8,924 nt of DNA, taken from the NCBI GenBank assembly GCA_003645395.1, contig QNFC01000056.1, forward strand, positions 1 to 8,924, given 5' to 3'. This DNA is from Gammaproteobacteria bacterium. GTDB lineage: Bacteria; Pseudomonadota; Gammaproteobacteria; Immundisolibacterales; Immundisolibacteraceae. The notes below the pieces were generated by a model. It ran no database searches, was not told where the DNA came from, and worked only from the letters and a program-made list of their open reading frames with translations. Positions 1 to 7,617 of this stretch are shown in pieces. Within the stretch, counting starts at the first letter, position 1, and each line of letters opens with the position of its first letter. The position numbers and the translations under genes are program-made.

Positions 1-1146
1 GAACAACTCCTGGCACAAATTAGAATCAGCGAATTACGCGGCCGCGGCGGCGCCGGTTTTCCCCTGGCGACCAAACTACAAACCGTGCGTAATTCAGGCA
101 ATGGTGTTGAAAATGAAAGTCAGAAAAAGTACCTGGTGGTCAATTTTGACGAAGGCGACGCCGGTGCATATATCGATAAAGAACTGGTGGAACGCTGTCC
201 AGCGCTATTACTGTGCGGTGCATTGCTGGCGGCCCACGCCTGCGGAGCGAGCAGCATCTATATATATGCTCGACTGGAATATCCAGAGGCCCGCCGGCGG
301 CTCGCCGATGCAGTGCAGCAACTCAGCAGCAAACAGATGATTGGCGACCGAATTGCCGGTAGCGAGTACAGCTGCGACATCACCATTATTGAGGGCCAGG
401 GCGCCTACATCTGTGGCGAAGAAACCAGCTTGCTGCGTTCTATCGAAGGATTGCCGGCGACGGTCAGTATCCGTCCGCCCTTCCCTGCCGAGCAGGGGCT
501 CTGGGGGCGACCCACTGCGGTCTGCAATGTCGAAACACTCTGTAACCTGCCGTGGATAGTTGAGCACGGCGGCAAACGCTACGCGAAATTCGGTCATGAA
601 AAATCCCGCGGCACCAAGCTTGTTAGCCTCAACACCCGCGTTAAACGACCCGGCCTTTATGAAGTCGAACTGGGCACCACCCTGCGGCAGATTATTTTCG
701 ACCTGGCCGGCGGTATGGCCGATGGTGAGATTTTCAAAGCAGTGCAAATTGGTGGGCCATTGGGTGGAATTCTGCCGGCGTCTGCCCTCGATACGCCCCT
801 CGCATTTGAATCACTGCAACAGGTGGGGGGCATTCTTGGCCACGGTGGCATGGTCATCTATTCCGAAAATGACGATCTGGCAAAGATCGCCCGCGGCGTG
901 ATGGCCTTTTGCGGTCGCGAAAGCTGCGGCAAGTGCTTTCCCTGTCGCATTGGTTCCGTGCGGGCCACCGAACTGCTCGACCAGATTAGCGAGAGTGGGG
1001 CCACGCCGGAGCGACTGGAACTGCTCACTGATATCTGCGACACCATGAAAGCCGGCTCGCTCTGTGCCATGGGCAGCATGACTCCGGCGGCGGTGGAGTC
1101 GGTACTGACCCACTTTCCCACCGAGCTTGGGCAGGGAGAACGGTAA
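1..1146 (+). CDS. fdsB: NAD-dependent formate dehydrogenase, beta (NuoF-like flavin) subunit, 5' end missing
   Basis: This subunit binds FMN and NAD and passes electrons from the formate-oxidising alpha subunit to NAD+ in the cytoplasm. The reading frame is open from base 1, so the gene starts upstream; 381 codons are present, against roughly 500 or more in full FdsB proteins. The FMN-binding glycine loop RGRGGAGFP is encoded within the first 63 bases, before an internal GTG at 85, which is therefore not the true start. Next come the NFDEGDAGAY segment and GAYICGEETSLL, both NuoF/HoxF/FdsB signatures. Near the C-terminus, ESCGKCFPC (Cys codons at 925, 934 and 943) plus SLCAMG (Cys codon 1063) supply the four ligands of the N3-type 4Fe-4S cluster. 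No extra C-terminal ferredoxin domain follows. The stop overlaps the fdsA start by one base (TAATG). NuoF of complex I and HoxF are related, but the adjacent molybdenum catalytic subunit and fdhD point to formate dehydrogenase. Confidence 0.92.
   Translation, partial: EQLLAQIRISELRGRGGAGFPLATKLQTVRNSGNGVENESQKKYLVVNFDEGDAGAYIDKELVERCPALLLCGALLAAHACGASSIYIYARLEYPEARRRLADAVQQLSSKQMIGDRIAGSEYSCDITIIEGQGAYICGEETSLLRSIEGLPATVSIRPPFPAEQGLWGRPTAVCNVETLCNLPWIVEHGGKRYAKFGHEKSRGTKLVSLNTRVKRPGLYEVELGTTLRQIIFDLAGGMADGEIFKAVQIGGPLGGILPASALDTPLAFESLQQVGGILGHGGMVIYSENDDLAKIARGVMAFCGRESCGKCFPCRIGSVRATELLDQISESGATPERLELLTDICDTMKAGSLCAMGSMTPAAVESVLTHFPTELGQGER
1133..1138 (+). promoter_or_regulatory. Ribosome binding site of fdsA
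   Basis: AGGGAG lies seven bases before the ATG at 1146, inside the last codons of fdsB. It supports that start and translational coupling across the TAATG overlap. Confidence 0.7.
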
Positions 1147-3929
1147 TGGAATTTGATCTCTTTCCTCTGGACACTCCAAAAAGCACCCAAATCGAGGCCG
1201 TGGTGAACGGCTCTACCGTCGTCGTGGAACCCGGTACTACCATCCTCAACGCCATGGACCAACTGGATCAACAACTCAAAAAGTCGGTTCCCACACTTTG
1301 CTATTCCGATCAACTCGCGCCCCATGGTGCCTGTCGCAGCTGCCTGGTTGAGGTTGAGGGCGGCAAATCGGTCGCAGCCTGCCACACTGCTATCGTCGCC
1401 GGTGCTCGTTATCAAACGCATTCACCTGCACTCACCCGCTACCGCCGCAACCTAACCGAGATGATCGTCAGCGATCACCCGCTAGAGTGTCTCGACTGCG
1501 CCGCCAATGGCCGCTGCGAACTCCAAACCCTGGCACAGCAGGTTGGCCTGCGTGAAAGCCGCTACGAATCTCCCCGCACCCATGACCCACTGCCCGACCG
1601 GAGCCATCCGTTCATCAAGCTCGACATGCAAAAATGCATTGGCTGCGCACGCTGCGTGCGCGCCTGCGACGAAATTCAGGGCTCGTTTATTCTCGGCATG
1701 GCCGGCCGCGGTTACGACACCCGGGTAGTCGCCGGCAACGATACCGGCATGGAACAGGCTGATTGCGCTAGCTGCGGTCAGTGCGTGGTCGAATGCCCGG
1801 TCGCAGCACTCGAAGAACCCGGCACTATCGATTTTGGTCTGCCGGATGAAACTACTACGACCACCTGCGCCTACTGTGGCGTGGGCTGCACGTTGGATGT
1901 AGCGGTCAAAGATGGCCGAGTAGTGTCAATCTCACCCAATAAGAATGGTTCAGCAAACCACGGCCACGCCTGCGTAAAAGGTCGCTTTGCCCACCAGTTC
2001 GCTCAGTCAAAAGACCGGCTGACCACGCCGCTGATTAAAGATAACCATGGCAAGTTTCAGCCGGCGAGTTGGGACGAGGCACTGGCATTAGTTGCCCGCC
2101 GCTTCGGCGAGGTGCGCGATCAACACGGCGCCGACGGCTTCGCCATGATCAGCTCCTCGCGCTGCACCAACGAGGAGAACTTCATCATGCAGAAGTTCGC
2201 CCGGGTGGTGATGGGCACCAATTCGGTGGATAACTGCTCGCGAGTTTGCCACTCGCCGTCGGCCTTTGGGCTGCGCACCGCGCTGGGCACCGGTGCCGGC
2301 ACCAATAGTTTTGAAGATGTCGAACACTCCGACCTGCTGTTGATCGTCGGTGCTAACCCCACCGAGGCGCACCCGGTATTTGGCGCGCGCATCAAACAGG
2401 CGGTGCTGGGCGGCTGCAAGCTGATCGTGCTCGACCCGCGCAACACCGAACTGGCACGACTGGCTGACATCCACCTGCCGCTGCGCCCCGGTTCCAATGT
2501 CGCAGTCATCAATGCCCTGCAACAACAGCTAATTGACAGTCAGCTGATTGATCAGCCGTTCATCGACCAGCACAGTGAAGGATTTGCCGAGATCAAAGCT
2601 GACCTCGTGGAATGTACGCCGGAATGGGCCAGTGAAATTAGCGGGGTGGATGCTGAACTGATTCGCCAGGCCGCTAGCCTATATGGCAACGCTAACGCCG
2701 CCCAGATTCTCTGGGGGCTAGGGGTGACCGAGGCCGGTCACGGCTCCAACGCCGTGTTCGGATTGATCAATATGGCAGTGATGACCGGCAACCTGGGTCG
2801 CCCCGGTACCGGCACCTGCCCGATCCGAGGCCAGAATAATGTGCAGGGCGCATCGGATATGGGCGCCCTGCCCAACACCTTCAGCGACTACCGGCCGGTA
2901 GATGATCCCATCGTGCGTGATCATCACCTGCGGGTTTGGGGCGTGGAGCCGCCGGATAATACCGGGCTGCGCATTCCCGATATGTTCGATGCCGCTCACG
3001 CTGGCAGCCTCAAAGCAATGTACATTCTCGCTGAAGATGTGGCCCAGTCAGATCCCAACACCGCCCACGTTACCGGCGCGCTGGAAAAGCTCGATTTTCT
3101 GGTAGTGCAGGAAATCTTCATGAACCCCACGGCTGAATTTGCCGATGTGATTCTGCCCGGAGTCACTTTTCTCGAAAAAGAAGGCACTTTCGTCAACAGT
3201 GACCGCCGGATTCAGCGGGTGCGCCGGGTCATTCCGCCCGTAGCGGGCAGCGGACCCGATGGCGATATTACCAACGCCATCGCCCGGCAGATGGGCGTTA
3301 ACCTGGGTTTTGATAGCGGACCAGATACCCCTATTGAGCCCAGCAGAGTGATGCAGGAGATCGCCACGCTCGGCCCCAAATGGGGCGGCGTCAGCTATCA
3401 GCGCCTGGAGCAGGAAGGTTTCCTGCAATGGCCCTGTTATGACAGTGACGACCCCGGCACGGCCATCATCCATCGCGATGGCAATTTCCTACGCGGCAAA
3501 GCACTGCTCTCGCCCACCCCCTGGCAACAGGCAGGAGAAATACCTGACGACCAATACCCGCTAATGCTGACCACCGGGCGTATGCTGTTTCACTACAACG
3601 TTGGCACTATGACCCGGCGCACCGACCTGACCAAACTCCAGGCCGGCAAACAGGAAACCCTGCGTATACACCCCAAAGATGCCCGCCGATACGCCATAGA
3701 GAACGGCGACCGGATCGCCGTCATCTCCCGCCGCGGCCAGGTGACAGTCGCCGCAGAAGTAACCAAAGCGACCAACCCCGGGGTGCTGTTCATGACCTTT
3801 CACTTTCCCGAATCGCGCACCAACATTCTCACCGGCGAGGCCATGGATGAATTCACCGGCTGCCCGGAATACAAAGTGATCGCCGTGCAGCTTGAGAAAG
3901 TGCCGACAACTACTCGCCAGCAGGCCTGA
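1146..3929 (+). CDS. fdsA: NAD-dependent formate dehydrogenase, alpha (molybdenum catalytic) subunit
   Basis: Catalytic subunit that oxidises formate to CO2 at a bis-MGD molybdenum centre. At 927 residues it has the usual length of FdsA/FdhA fused to a NuoG-like N-terminus. Domains in order: plant-type 2Fe-2S (C52, C63, C66, C79); His-Cys 4Fe-4S motif (H111, C115, C118, C124); two ferredoxin 4Fe-4S motifs (C164/167/170/174 and C207/210/213/217); then the molybdopterin oxidoreductase domain, with its own 4Fe-4S site (C241, C244, C248, C276). The active site reads DNCSRVCHSP, giving Cys368 as Mo ligand followed by His369, so this is a cysteine and not a selenocysteine enzyme. R561 in RGQNNVQGA matches the formate-binding arginine of the family. 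The C-terminal dinucleotide-binding domain covers about residues 800-925 (TGRMLFHYNVGTMTRR). All cluster ligands I looked for are intact. It lies between fdsB and fdhD and is probably one transcript with them. Confidence 0.95.
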   Translation: MEFDLFPLDTPKSTQIEAVVNGSTVVVEPGTTILNAMDQLDQQLKKSVPTLCYSDQLAPHGACRSCLVEVEGGKSVAACHTAIVAGARYQTHSPALTRYRRNLTEMIVSDHPLECLDCAANGRCELQTLAQQVGLRESRYESPRTHDPLPDRSHPFIKLDMQKCIGCARCVRACDEIQGSFILGMAGRGYDTRVVAGNDTGMEQADCASCGQCVVECPVAALEEPGTIDFGLPDETTTTTCAYCGVGCTLDVAVKDGRVVSISPNKNGSANHGHACVKGRFAHQFAQSKDRLTTPLIKDNHGKFQPASWDEALALVARRFGEVRDQHGADGFAMISSSRCTNEENFIMQKFARVVMGTNSVDNCSRVCHSPSAFGLRTALGTGAGTNSFEDVEHSDLLLIVGANPTEAHPVFGARIKQAVLGGCKLIVLDPRNTELARLADIHLPLRPGSNVAVINALQQQLIDSQLIDQPFIDQHSEGFAEIKADLVECTPEWASEISGVDAELIRQAASLYGNANAAQILWGLGVTEAGHGSNAVFGLINMAVMTGNLGRPGTGTCPIRGQNNVQGASDMGALPNTFSDYRPVDDPIVRDHHLRVWGVEPPDNTGLRIPDMFDAAHAGSLKAMYILAEDVAQSDPNTAHVTGALEKLDFLVVQEIFMNPTAEFADVILPGVTFLEKEGTFVNSDRRIQRVRRVIPPVAGSGPDGDITNAIARQMGVNLGFDSGPDTPIEPSRVMQEIATLGPKWGGVSYQRLEQEGFLQWPCYDSDDPGTAIIHRDGNFLRGKALLSPTPWQQAGEIPDDQYPLMLTTGRMLFHYNVGTMTRRTDLTKLQAGKQETLRIHPKDARRYAIENGDRIAVISRRGQVTVAAEVTKATNPGVLFMTFHFPESRTNILTGEAMDEFTGCPEYKVIAVQLEKVPTTTRQQA

Positions 3930-3935
3930 TCAGCG

Positions 3936-4793
3936 ATGAACCGGCCCGACAACTCTGGCAGCACCGACAATAACAGGAGCACCGCGGATCCCAGCCACTC
4001 CGCCACCATCTGGAAAATCGGCCCAAACCAATCTCCGCACCCACAAACCGACCAGCTTGCGGTCGAAGAGCCGCTGCAGATAGAAATCGACGGCCAGCCC
4101 TGGCTAACCACTATGCGCACCCCGGGCCATGATCAGGAACTGGCGCTGGGGCTGTTACTCGCTGAAGGCATTATTGAGAGTACCGGCGACATCGCCGACC
4201 TCAGCTACTGTAAGGAAGACCCCGACGACAATTTGCTCAGAATCATTCTTGCCGCCCATTGTCAGTTTGATGCGGGCGTGCATCATCACACCGGTTACGC
4301 CAACTCATCCTGTGGTATTTGCGGCAAAACTAACATTGATGCCCTACAGTCCATCTTTAGCCCGATCAGCGATGAAATCAAAATCAATGCTGAAGTAATC
4401 ACCCGATTACCCGCACAACTAGAGGCTCTGCAAACCACCTTCCAGCGCACCGGCGGCCTGCACGGCGCGGCACTATTTAACCTTAACGGCACCCTGCAGG
4501 TGATTCGCGAAGATGTTGGTCGCCACAACGCGGTAGACAAAGTCATCGGCTGGGCTCTGTTGCAAAATCAGTCATCTCTGCGGGAATCAATCTTGCTGGT
4601 CAGTGGCCGGGTTGCGTTTGAAATTGTCCACAAAGCGCTCGCCGGCGGCATTCCCTTAATCACGGCAATATCCGCCCCGACTAGCCTGGCCGTCAGTTTT
4701 GCTAGCCAGAATAACCAGACTTTAATTGGGTTTTTAAGGGGAAAGGAGATGAACGTTTACTGCGGACTCGAAAGACTAGAAGATGCCTCATAG
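3936..4793 (+). CDS. fdhD: Formate dehydrogenase accessory sulfurtransferase FdhD (FdsC)
   Basis: FdhD/FdsC moves sulfur from a cysteine desulfurase (IscS in E. coli) to the bis-MGD cofactor, giving the sulfido ligand that formate dehydrogenase needs. The 285-residue product shows the family landmarks in order: TPGHDQELALGLLLAEGII (about residues 62-80); the sulfur-transfer pair in SSCGICGK (C126 and C129); TGGLHGAALF; REDVGRHNAVDKVIGWAL; and LVSGRVAFEIVHKAL followed by PLITAISAPTSLAV. The length is normal, with a polar N-terminal extension of about 25 residues before the conserved core. The ATG lies 6 bases after the fdsA stop with only a weak Shine-Dalgarno, so translation is probably coupled to fdsA. 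Its position directly after the catalytic gene matches fds operons, where this gene is called fdsC. No fdsD-like gene follows; the opposing superoxide dismutase gene ends 69 bases away. Confidence 0.95.
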   Translation: MNRPDNSGSTDNNRSTADPSHSATIWKIGPNQSPHPQTDQLAVEEPLQIEIDGQPWLTTMRTPGHDQELALGLLLAEGIIESTGDIADLSYCKEDPDDNLLRIILAAHCQFDAGVHHHTGYANSSCGICGKTNIDALQSIFSPISDEIKINAEVITRLPAQLEALQTTFQRTGGLHGAALFNLNGTLQVIREDVGRHNAVDKVIGWALLQNQSSLRESILLVSGRVAFEIVHKALAGGIPLITAISAPTSLAVSFASQNNQTLIGFLRGKEMNVYCGLERLEDAS

Positions 4794-4862
4794 ATAGAAG
4801 ACCATATCAATCGCCTTTCATTCCAGCACTCGCCGACCGGCCCAGCACTGCGCCACATAGCG

Positions 4863-5576
4863 CTATTTCGTGCTTAACGCCTTAAACCTGCTGTTTACCA
4901 CCTGCCAGTCAATATGCTCCATAAATTTCTCGATATAAGCAGATTTATTATTCGTGTAATCAACGTAAAAGGCATGCTCATAAACGTCGATCACCACCAG
5001 CGGAGTCGCCATCCACAACACTCCCGTGGCATGCTTATCGCTGACCACGTTATATAACTTGCCATTAAGCTGATCAAACGCGAGTGTCGCCCACCCGGTA
5101 GCAGCCCCGGCACTGGCCTGAAAATCACCTGCCCATTTTTCAATCGAGCCAAACCGCCCATTAATCGCTGTTTGAATTTCTTCATCAGGGTTACCAGGTT
5201 TGGCACTCATACCGTCAAAATAGAGCTCATGCAACACCACGCTGTTAGCCTTGTTGATTCGCGCGCGTTGAAGTGCGCCATAAGCGCTGGCGTCAAGTTC
5301 AACACCTTCGATGATGTCACTCTGTAGTTTCAAATCTGCCGCCAGGTAACCACGCAAAGCACCACCATAGTGGGCCTTGTAATGCGGCGTAACCTGCGCT
5401 TCACTCAGAAACCCAGGGATGGACTGATATCCCATTAGCATGGGTTTTCCAGTGACCAGGCCCCCGTCGTAAACGAGGTCATGCTCTTGCGCACCAGCAT
5501 GACCCGGCAAAAACAGCGCGCCGGCCGTCATACCCAGTGACCCAGCCACGAAATTACGACGAGACATATCCTTCAT
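4863..5576 (-). CDS. Tat-exported Fe/Mn-family superoxide dismutase
   Basis: Predicted to dismutate superoxide to peroxide and oxygen outside the cytoplasm. The 237-residue product opens with a twin-arginine signal (SRRNFVAG, hydrophobic stretch, likely cleavage after AGA at residue 29), so it would be exported folded with its metal. By hand alignment to E. coli MnSOD the metal ligands are H65 (TPHYKAHY), H116 (VVLHELYF), and D197 and H201 (VIDVYEHAF); GWATLAFD and the EHAFYVDY region also fit. The position of the second-sphere Gln146 of MnSOD carries H182 (SDKHATG). The gateway Tyr34 position appears to be Ala (HYGGAL), although a one-residue gap could alter that. ATG at 5576 is preceded by GGGGG about six bases away; the ATG at 5567 is possible but would start just before the arginine pair. 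It is convergent with fdhD and has no obvious operon partner. Fe or Mn use cannot be decided from sequence. Confidence 0.88.
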   Translation of the reverse strand: MKDMSRRNFVAGSLGMTAGALFLPGHAGAQEHDLVYDGGLVTGKPMLMGYQSIPGFLSEAQVTPHYKAHYGGALRGYLAADLKLQSDIIEGVELDASAYGALQRARINKANSVVLHELYFDGMSAKPGNPDEEIQTAINGRFGSIEKWAGDFQASAGAATGWATLAFDQLNGKLYNVVSDKHATGVLWMATPLVVIDVYEHAFYVDYTNNKSAYIEKFMEHIDWQVVNSRFKALSTK

Positions 5577-6062
5577 TCAAAACCCCCAATTTGTAATATC
5601 AAACTTTAGCTTACTGCCCAGTCAGTATGGGAAATTCAGGTTCAAAGATGACGCGGATTCAGCGGGCACCAACATTAGACGCCATGAGGCGACGCAGAAG
5701 ATAAGTGTTCCAAGGTGCCAGATACGAGTTTAAGGGTTTTTCAGACGTTCCTTATTATTTACATCTTAAAACTCAGCCCCCTGTTTTTAAAAATTCAACT
5801 TCATCCACAGTTGAGGTTCTACCTGGAATTTCATTCCGATCGGCCCAGATAGATCAGAACGTAATTTTCGACTTGTTACTCAAGGCCGCTGTTGGTCATG
5901 ATAGATAGAAATGCGGCCTCCGCTTCCGAACTCGGGACACCGAACAACAAACATTTAGTGAAATCACGGAGTCAAGCCTACCCTCCGAGCAACTCATGGT
6001 CAGCATCTGAGATAATTGCTGTAATTCTAGGTATCTACCATTCTTAACTTTGGAGAACTTCC
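5577..6062. other. 486-base intergenic stretch between divergent sod and pfp genes
   Basis: No convincing gene is visible. It should contain the promoters of the superoxide dismutase gene (-) and the phosphofructokinase gene (+), but I could not pick out good -35/-10 pairs. A 67-codon GTG frame at 5705-5908 (+) has no Shine-Dalgarno, no recognisable domain and unconvincing composition, so I do not call it a gene. By eye the stretch is more AT-rich than the fds genes. Small hairpins (for example GCGG-CCT-CCGC near 5913) are too short to mean much. Confidence 0.6.
6052..6057 (+). promoter_or_regulatory. Ribosome binding site that fixes the TTG start of pfp
   Basis: GGAGAA sits five bases before the TTG at 6063. 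No in-frame ATG lies at the conserved N-terminus (SAPNAFYAQSGGV follows the TTG directly), so this site and the family alignment together support a TTG initiator. Confidence 0.7.
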
Positions 6063-7325
6063 TTGTCAGCGCCCAACGCCTTCTATGCCCAATCGGGTGG
6101 AGTCACCTCCGTTATTAACGCCTCCGCCTGTGGAGTCATCGAAACCGCCCGCCTGCATCCAGACAAAATCGGCAAGGTTTATGCGGGTCGTAACGGCATC
6201 ATTGGCGCGCTGACTGAGGATATGATTGATACCTCGGCAGAAAGTGATGCCACCATTGCCCTGCTTAAACAGACCCCCGGCGGTGCCTTTGGTAGCTGTC
6301 GCTTTAAGCTCAAATCGGTGGATCAACACCGGGCAGAGTATGAGCGCCTGGCAGCGGTGTTCAAGGCCCACGATATTGGTTACTTCTTTTATAACGGCGG
6401 TGGCGATTCTCAGGACACCGCCAACAAGATTGCTCAATTCACCGCTGACCAGGGCCATGGGGTGACCTGCATCGGCATACCCAAAACCGTCGATAACGAC
6501 CTACCGATTACCGATTGCAGTCCTGGGTTTGGTTCAGTGGCCAAATACGTGGCCGTCTCCACCCGCGAGATTGGGCTTGATCTGCAGGCCATGTACGCCA
6601 CCTCCACCAAAGTATTTGTGTTTGAGGTGATGGGCCGTCACGCCGGCTGGATTGCCGCCGCCGGTGGCCTGGCGAAACAGCAGGACGGTGATCCGCCCCA
6701 CCTGATCCTCTATCCTGAGATTCCGTTCGATGAAGAGCAATTCCTGCAGAAAGTGCAGGAGTGTGTAGACAGAATTGGTTACTGCATGGTGGTGGCATCT
6801 GAAGGGACCTGTGACACAGACGGCAAATTCATCGCCGATGCCGGCATTAAAGATGCCTTTGGCCATGTTCAGCTTGGCGGAGTCGCCCCGACGCTGGTAA
6901 ATAAAATTACCGAGAAGCTTGGCCACAAATGCCACTGGGCAGTCGCTGATTACCTGCAACGGGCCGCGCGGCACATCGCCTCCGCCACTGATGTTGAGCA
7001 AGCCTACGCAGTCGGCAAAGCCGCAGTTGAATTTGCCCTGGCGGGCAAAAACGGCGTATTGCCGGTGATTGTGCGTGAATCAGTTAACCCTTACGTCTGG
7101 TCCATCGGTGAAGCCAACCTGAGTGATGTGGCCAATGTAGAAGAAAAAATGCCGCGACACTTCATCACCGAAGATGGTTACGGCCTTACCGAGACCGGCC
7201 GGGATCACCTTATGCCGTTAATTCAGGGCGAGGCCTACCCCACCTATGAGAACGGCCTGCCAGTTTATGCTCGGCTTAAAGGAGAAATGGTTGAACGCAA
7301 GCTGAAGAATACATTTTCGGTTTAA
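6063..7325 (+). CDS. pfp: Pyrophosphate-dependent 6-phosphofructokinase
   Basis: Reversibly interconverts fructose 6-phosphate and fructose 1,6-bisphosphate using pyrophosphate as phosphoryl donor. It can therefore serve glycolysis or, in reverse, gluconeogenesis and sugar-phosphate cycling in the cytoplasm. The 420-residue product has the length and motifs of the Xanthomonas-type enzyme: NAFYAQSGGVT at the N-terminus, TPGGAFGSCR (71-80), NGGGDSQDTA (111-120), IPKTVDNDLPITDCSPGFGS (139-158) and MGRHAGW (190-196). Donor specificity is readable: Asp115 falls where ATP enzymes have Gly104 (E. coli numbering), and Lys141 in PKTVDND replaces the Gly of PGTIDND. Both residues are the known marks of PPi use, with the Asp thought to hinder ATP binding. 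It starts with TTG behind a good Shine-Dalgarno. It stands alone between two minus-strand genes and seems to be monocistronic. Confidence 0.93.
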   Translation: MSAPNAFYAQSGGVTSVINASACGVIETARLHPDKIGKVYAGRNGIIGALTEDMIDTSAESDATIALLKQTPGGAFGSCRFKLKSVDQHRAEYERLAAVFKAHDIGYFFYNGGGDSQDTANKIAQFTADQGHGVTCIGIPKTVDNDLPITDCSPGFGSVAKYVAVSTREIGLDLQAMYATSTKVFVFEVMGRHAGWIAAAGGLAKQQDGDPPHLILYPEIPFDEEQFLQKVQECVDRIGYCMVVASEGTCDTDGKFIADAGIKDAFGHVQLGGVAPTLVNKITEKLGHKCHWAVADYLQRAARHIASATDVEQAYAVGKAAVEFALAGKNGVLPVIVRESVNPYVWSIGEANLSDVANVEEKMPRHFITEDGYGLTETGRDHLMPLIQGEAYPTYENGLPVYARLKGEMVERKLKNTFSV

Positions 7326-7617
7326 CCGCAGCGGCTTTTCCTAGCTCCGCCCCGAAAGCAGCAAACCGGAGGCTCACTTCTCTTTTGGCATTACCAGCGA
7401 GAAAGGCAAAACTAGCAGCAACTCCATCCCAACGATTGTGAGTAAGCGGTGACTGGCTAGCTTAGGTAGAGCTTTCAATCAGGCAGAAACTAGAAACATA
7501 CGTTAACGATAATAAACGGAACCATATAGGGCTGCAGCTTCTGATCAATTGATCAAAAGCTGCAGCCCTTCTATATTTCCCTGAACTTATTTCGGGCCAG
7601 AAACAGTGCCCGCCGGA
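7326..7617. other. Intergenic stretch between convergent pfp and cytochrome genes
   Basis: These 292 bases have no plausible gene. A weak hairpin (CTCCG at 7345-7349 with CGGAG at 7367-7371, followed by a pyrimidine-rich CTTCTCTTTT) could end pfp transcription, but the stem is only five pairs and the loop is long. The one strong element is the palindrome at 7529-7568, listed separately. Confidence 0.55.
7529..7568. terminator. 40-base near-perfect palindrome, probable bidirectional terminator
   Basis: Two adjacent 20-base arms (7529-7548 and 7549-7568) are reverse complements with one mismatch. Outer segments read GGGCTGCAGCTT and AAGCTGCAGCCC, and the centre is the self-complementary TGATCAATTGATCA. 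Just outside, ATATAG on the left and CTATAT on the right extend the symmetry if a two-base bulge is allowed. The position, 50 bases past the cytochrome stop and about 200 bases past the pfp stop between convergent genes, fits transcription termination. The flanking U-tracts are poor (TTCTATATTT on the plus strand, TATATGGTTCC on the minus strand). An mRNA-stabilising 3' hairpin or a protein-binding palindrome therefore remains possible. Confidence 0.55.

Noticed and set aside
85..1146. GTG at 85 as the start of the flavin subunit
   Set aside because: The upstream in-frame codons encode the conserved RGRGGAGFP flavin loop, so the gene begins before the window.
4794..4862. Terminator between convergent fdhD and superoxide dismutase genes
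   Set aside because: Only four-pair stems (GCCG-AC-CGGC, GCGC-N6-GCGC) and no U-run on either strand.
5590..5604. Inverted repeat TTTG-N6-CAAA upstream of the superoxide dismutase gene as an FNR-type site
   Set aside because: The spacing between TTG and CAA is two bases too short for TTGAT-N4-ATCAA and the flanking bases do not match.
5766..5790. AT-rich hairpin TTAAAAC / GTTTTTAA
   Set aside because: Weak pairs with a bulge and a ten-base loop, not followed by a U-tract; likely chance in AT-rich sequence.
5705..5908. 67-codon frame with a GTG start on the plus strand
   Set aside because: No Shine-Dalgarno, no recognisable motif or domain, and a composition like non-coding sequence.
7543..7556. 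TGATCAATTGATCAA in the palindrome as a second FNR box
   Set aside because: The half-sites are six bases apart, not four; the symmetry is explained by the larger palindrome.
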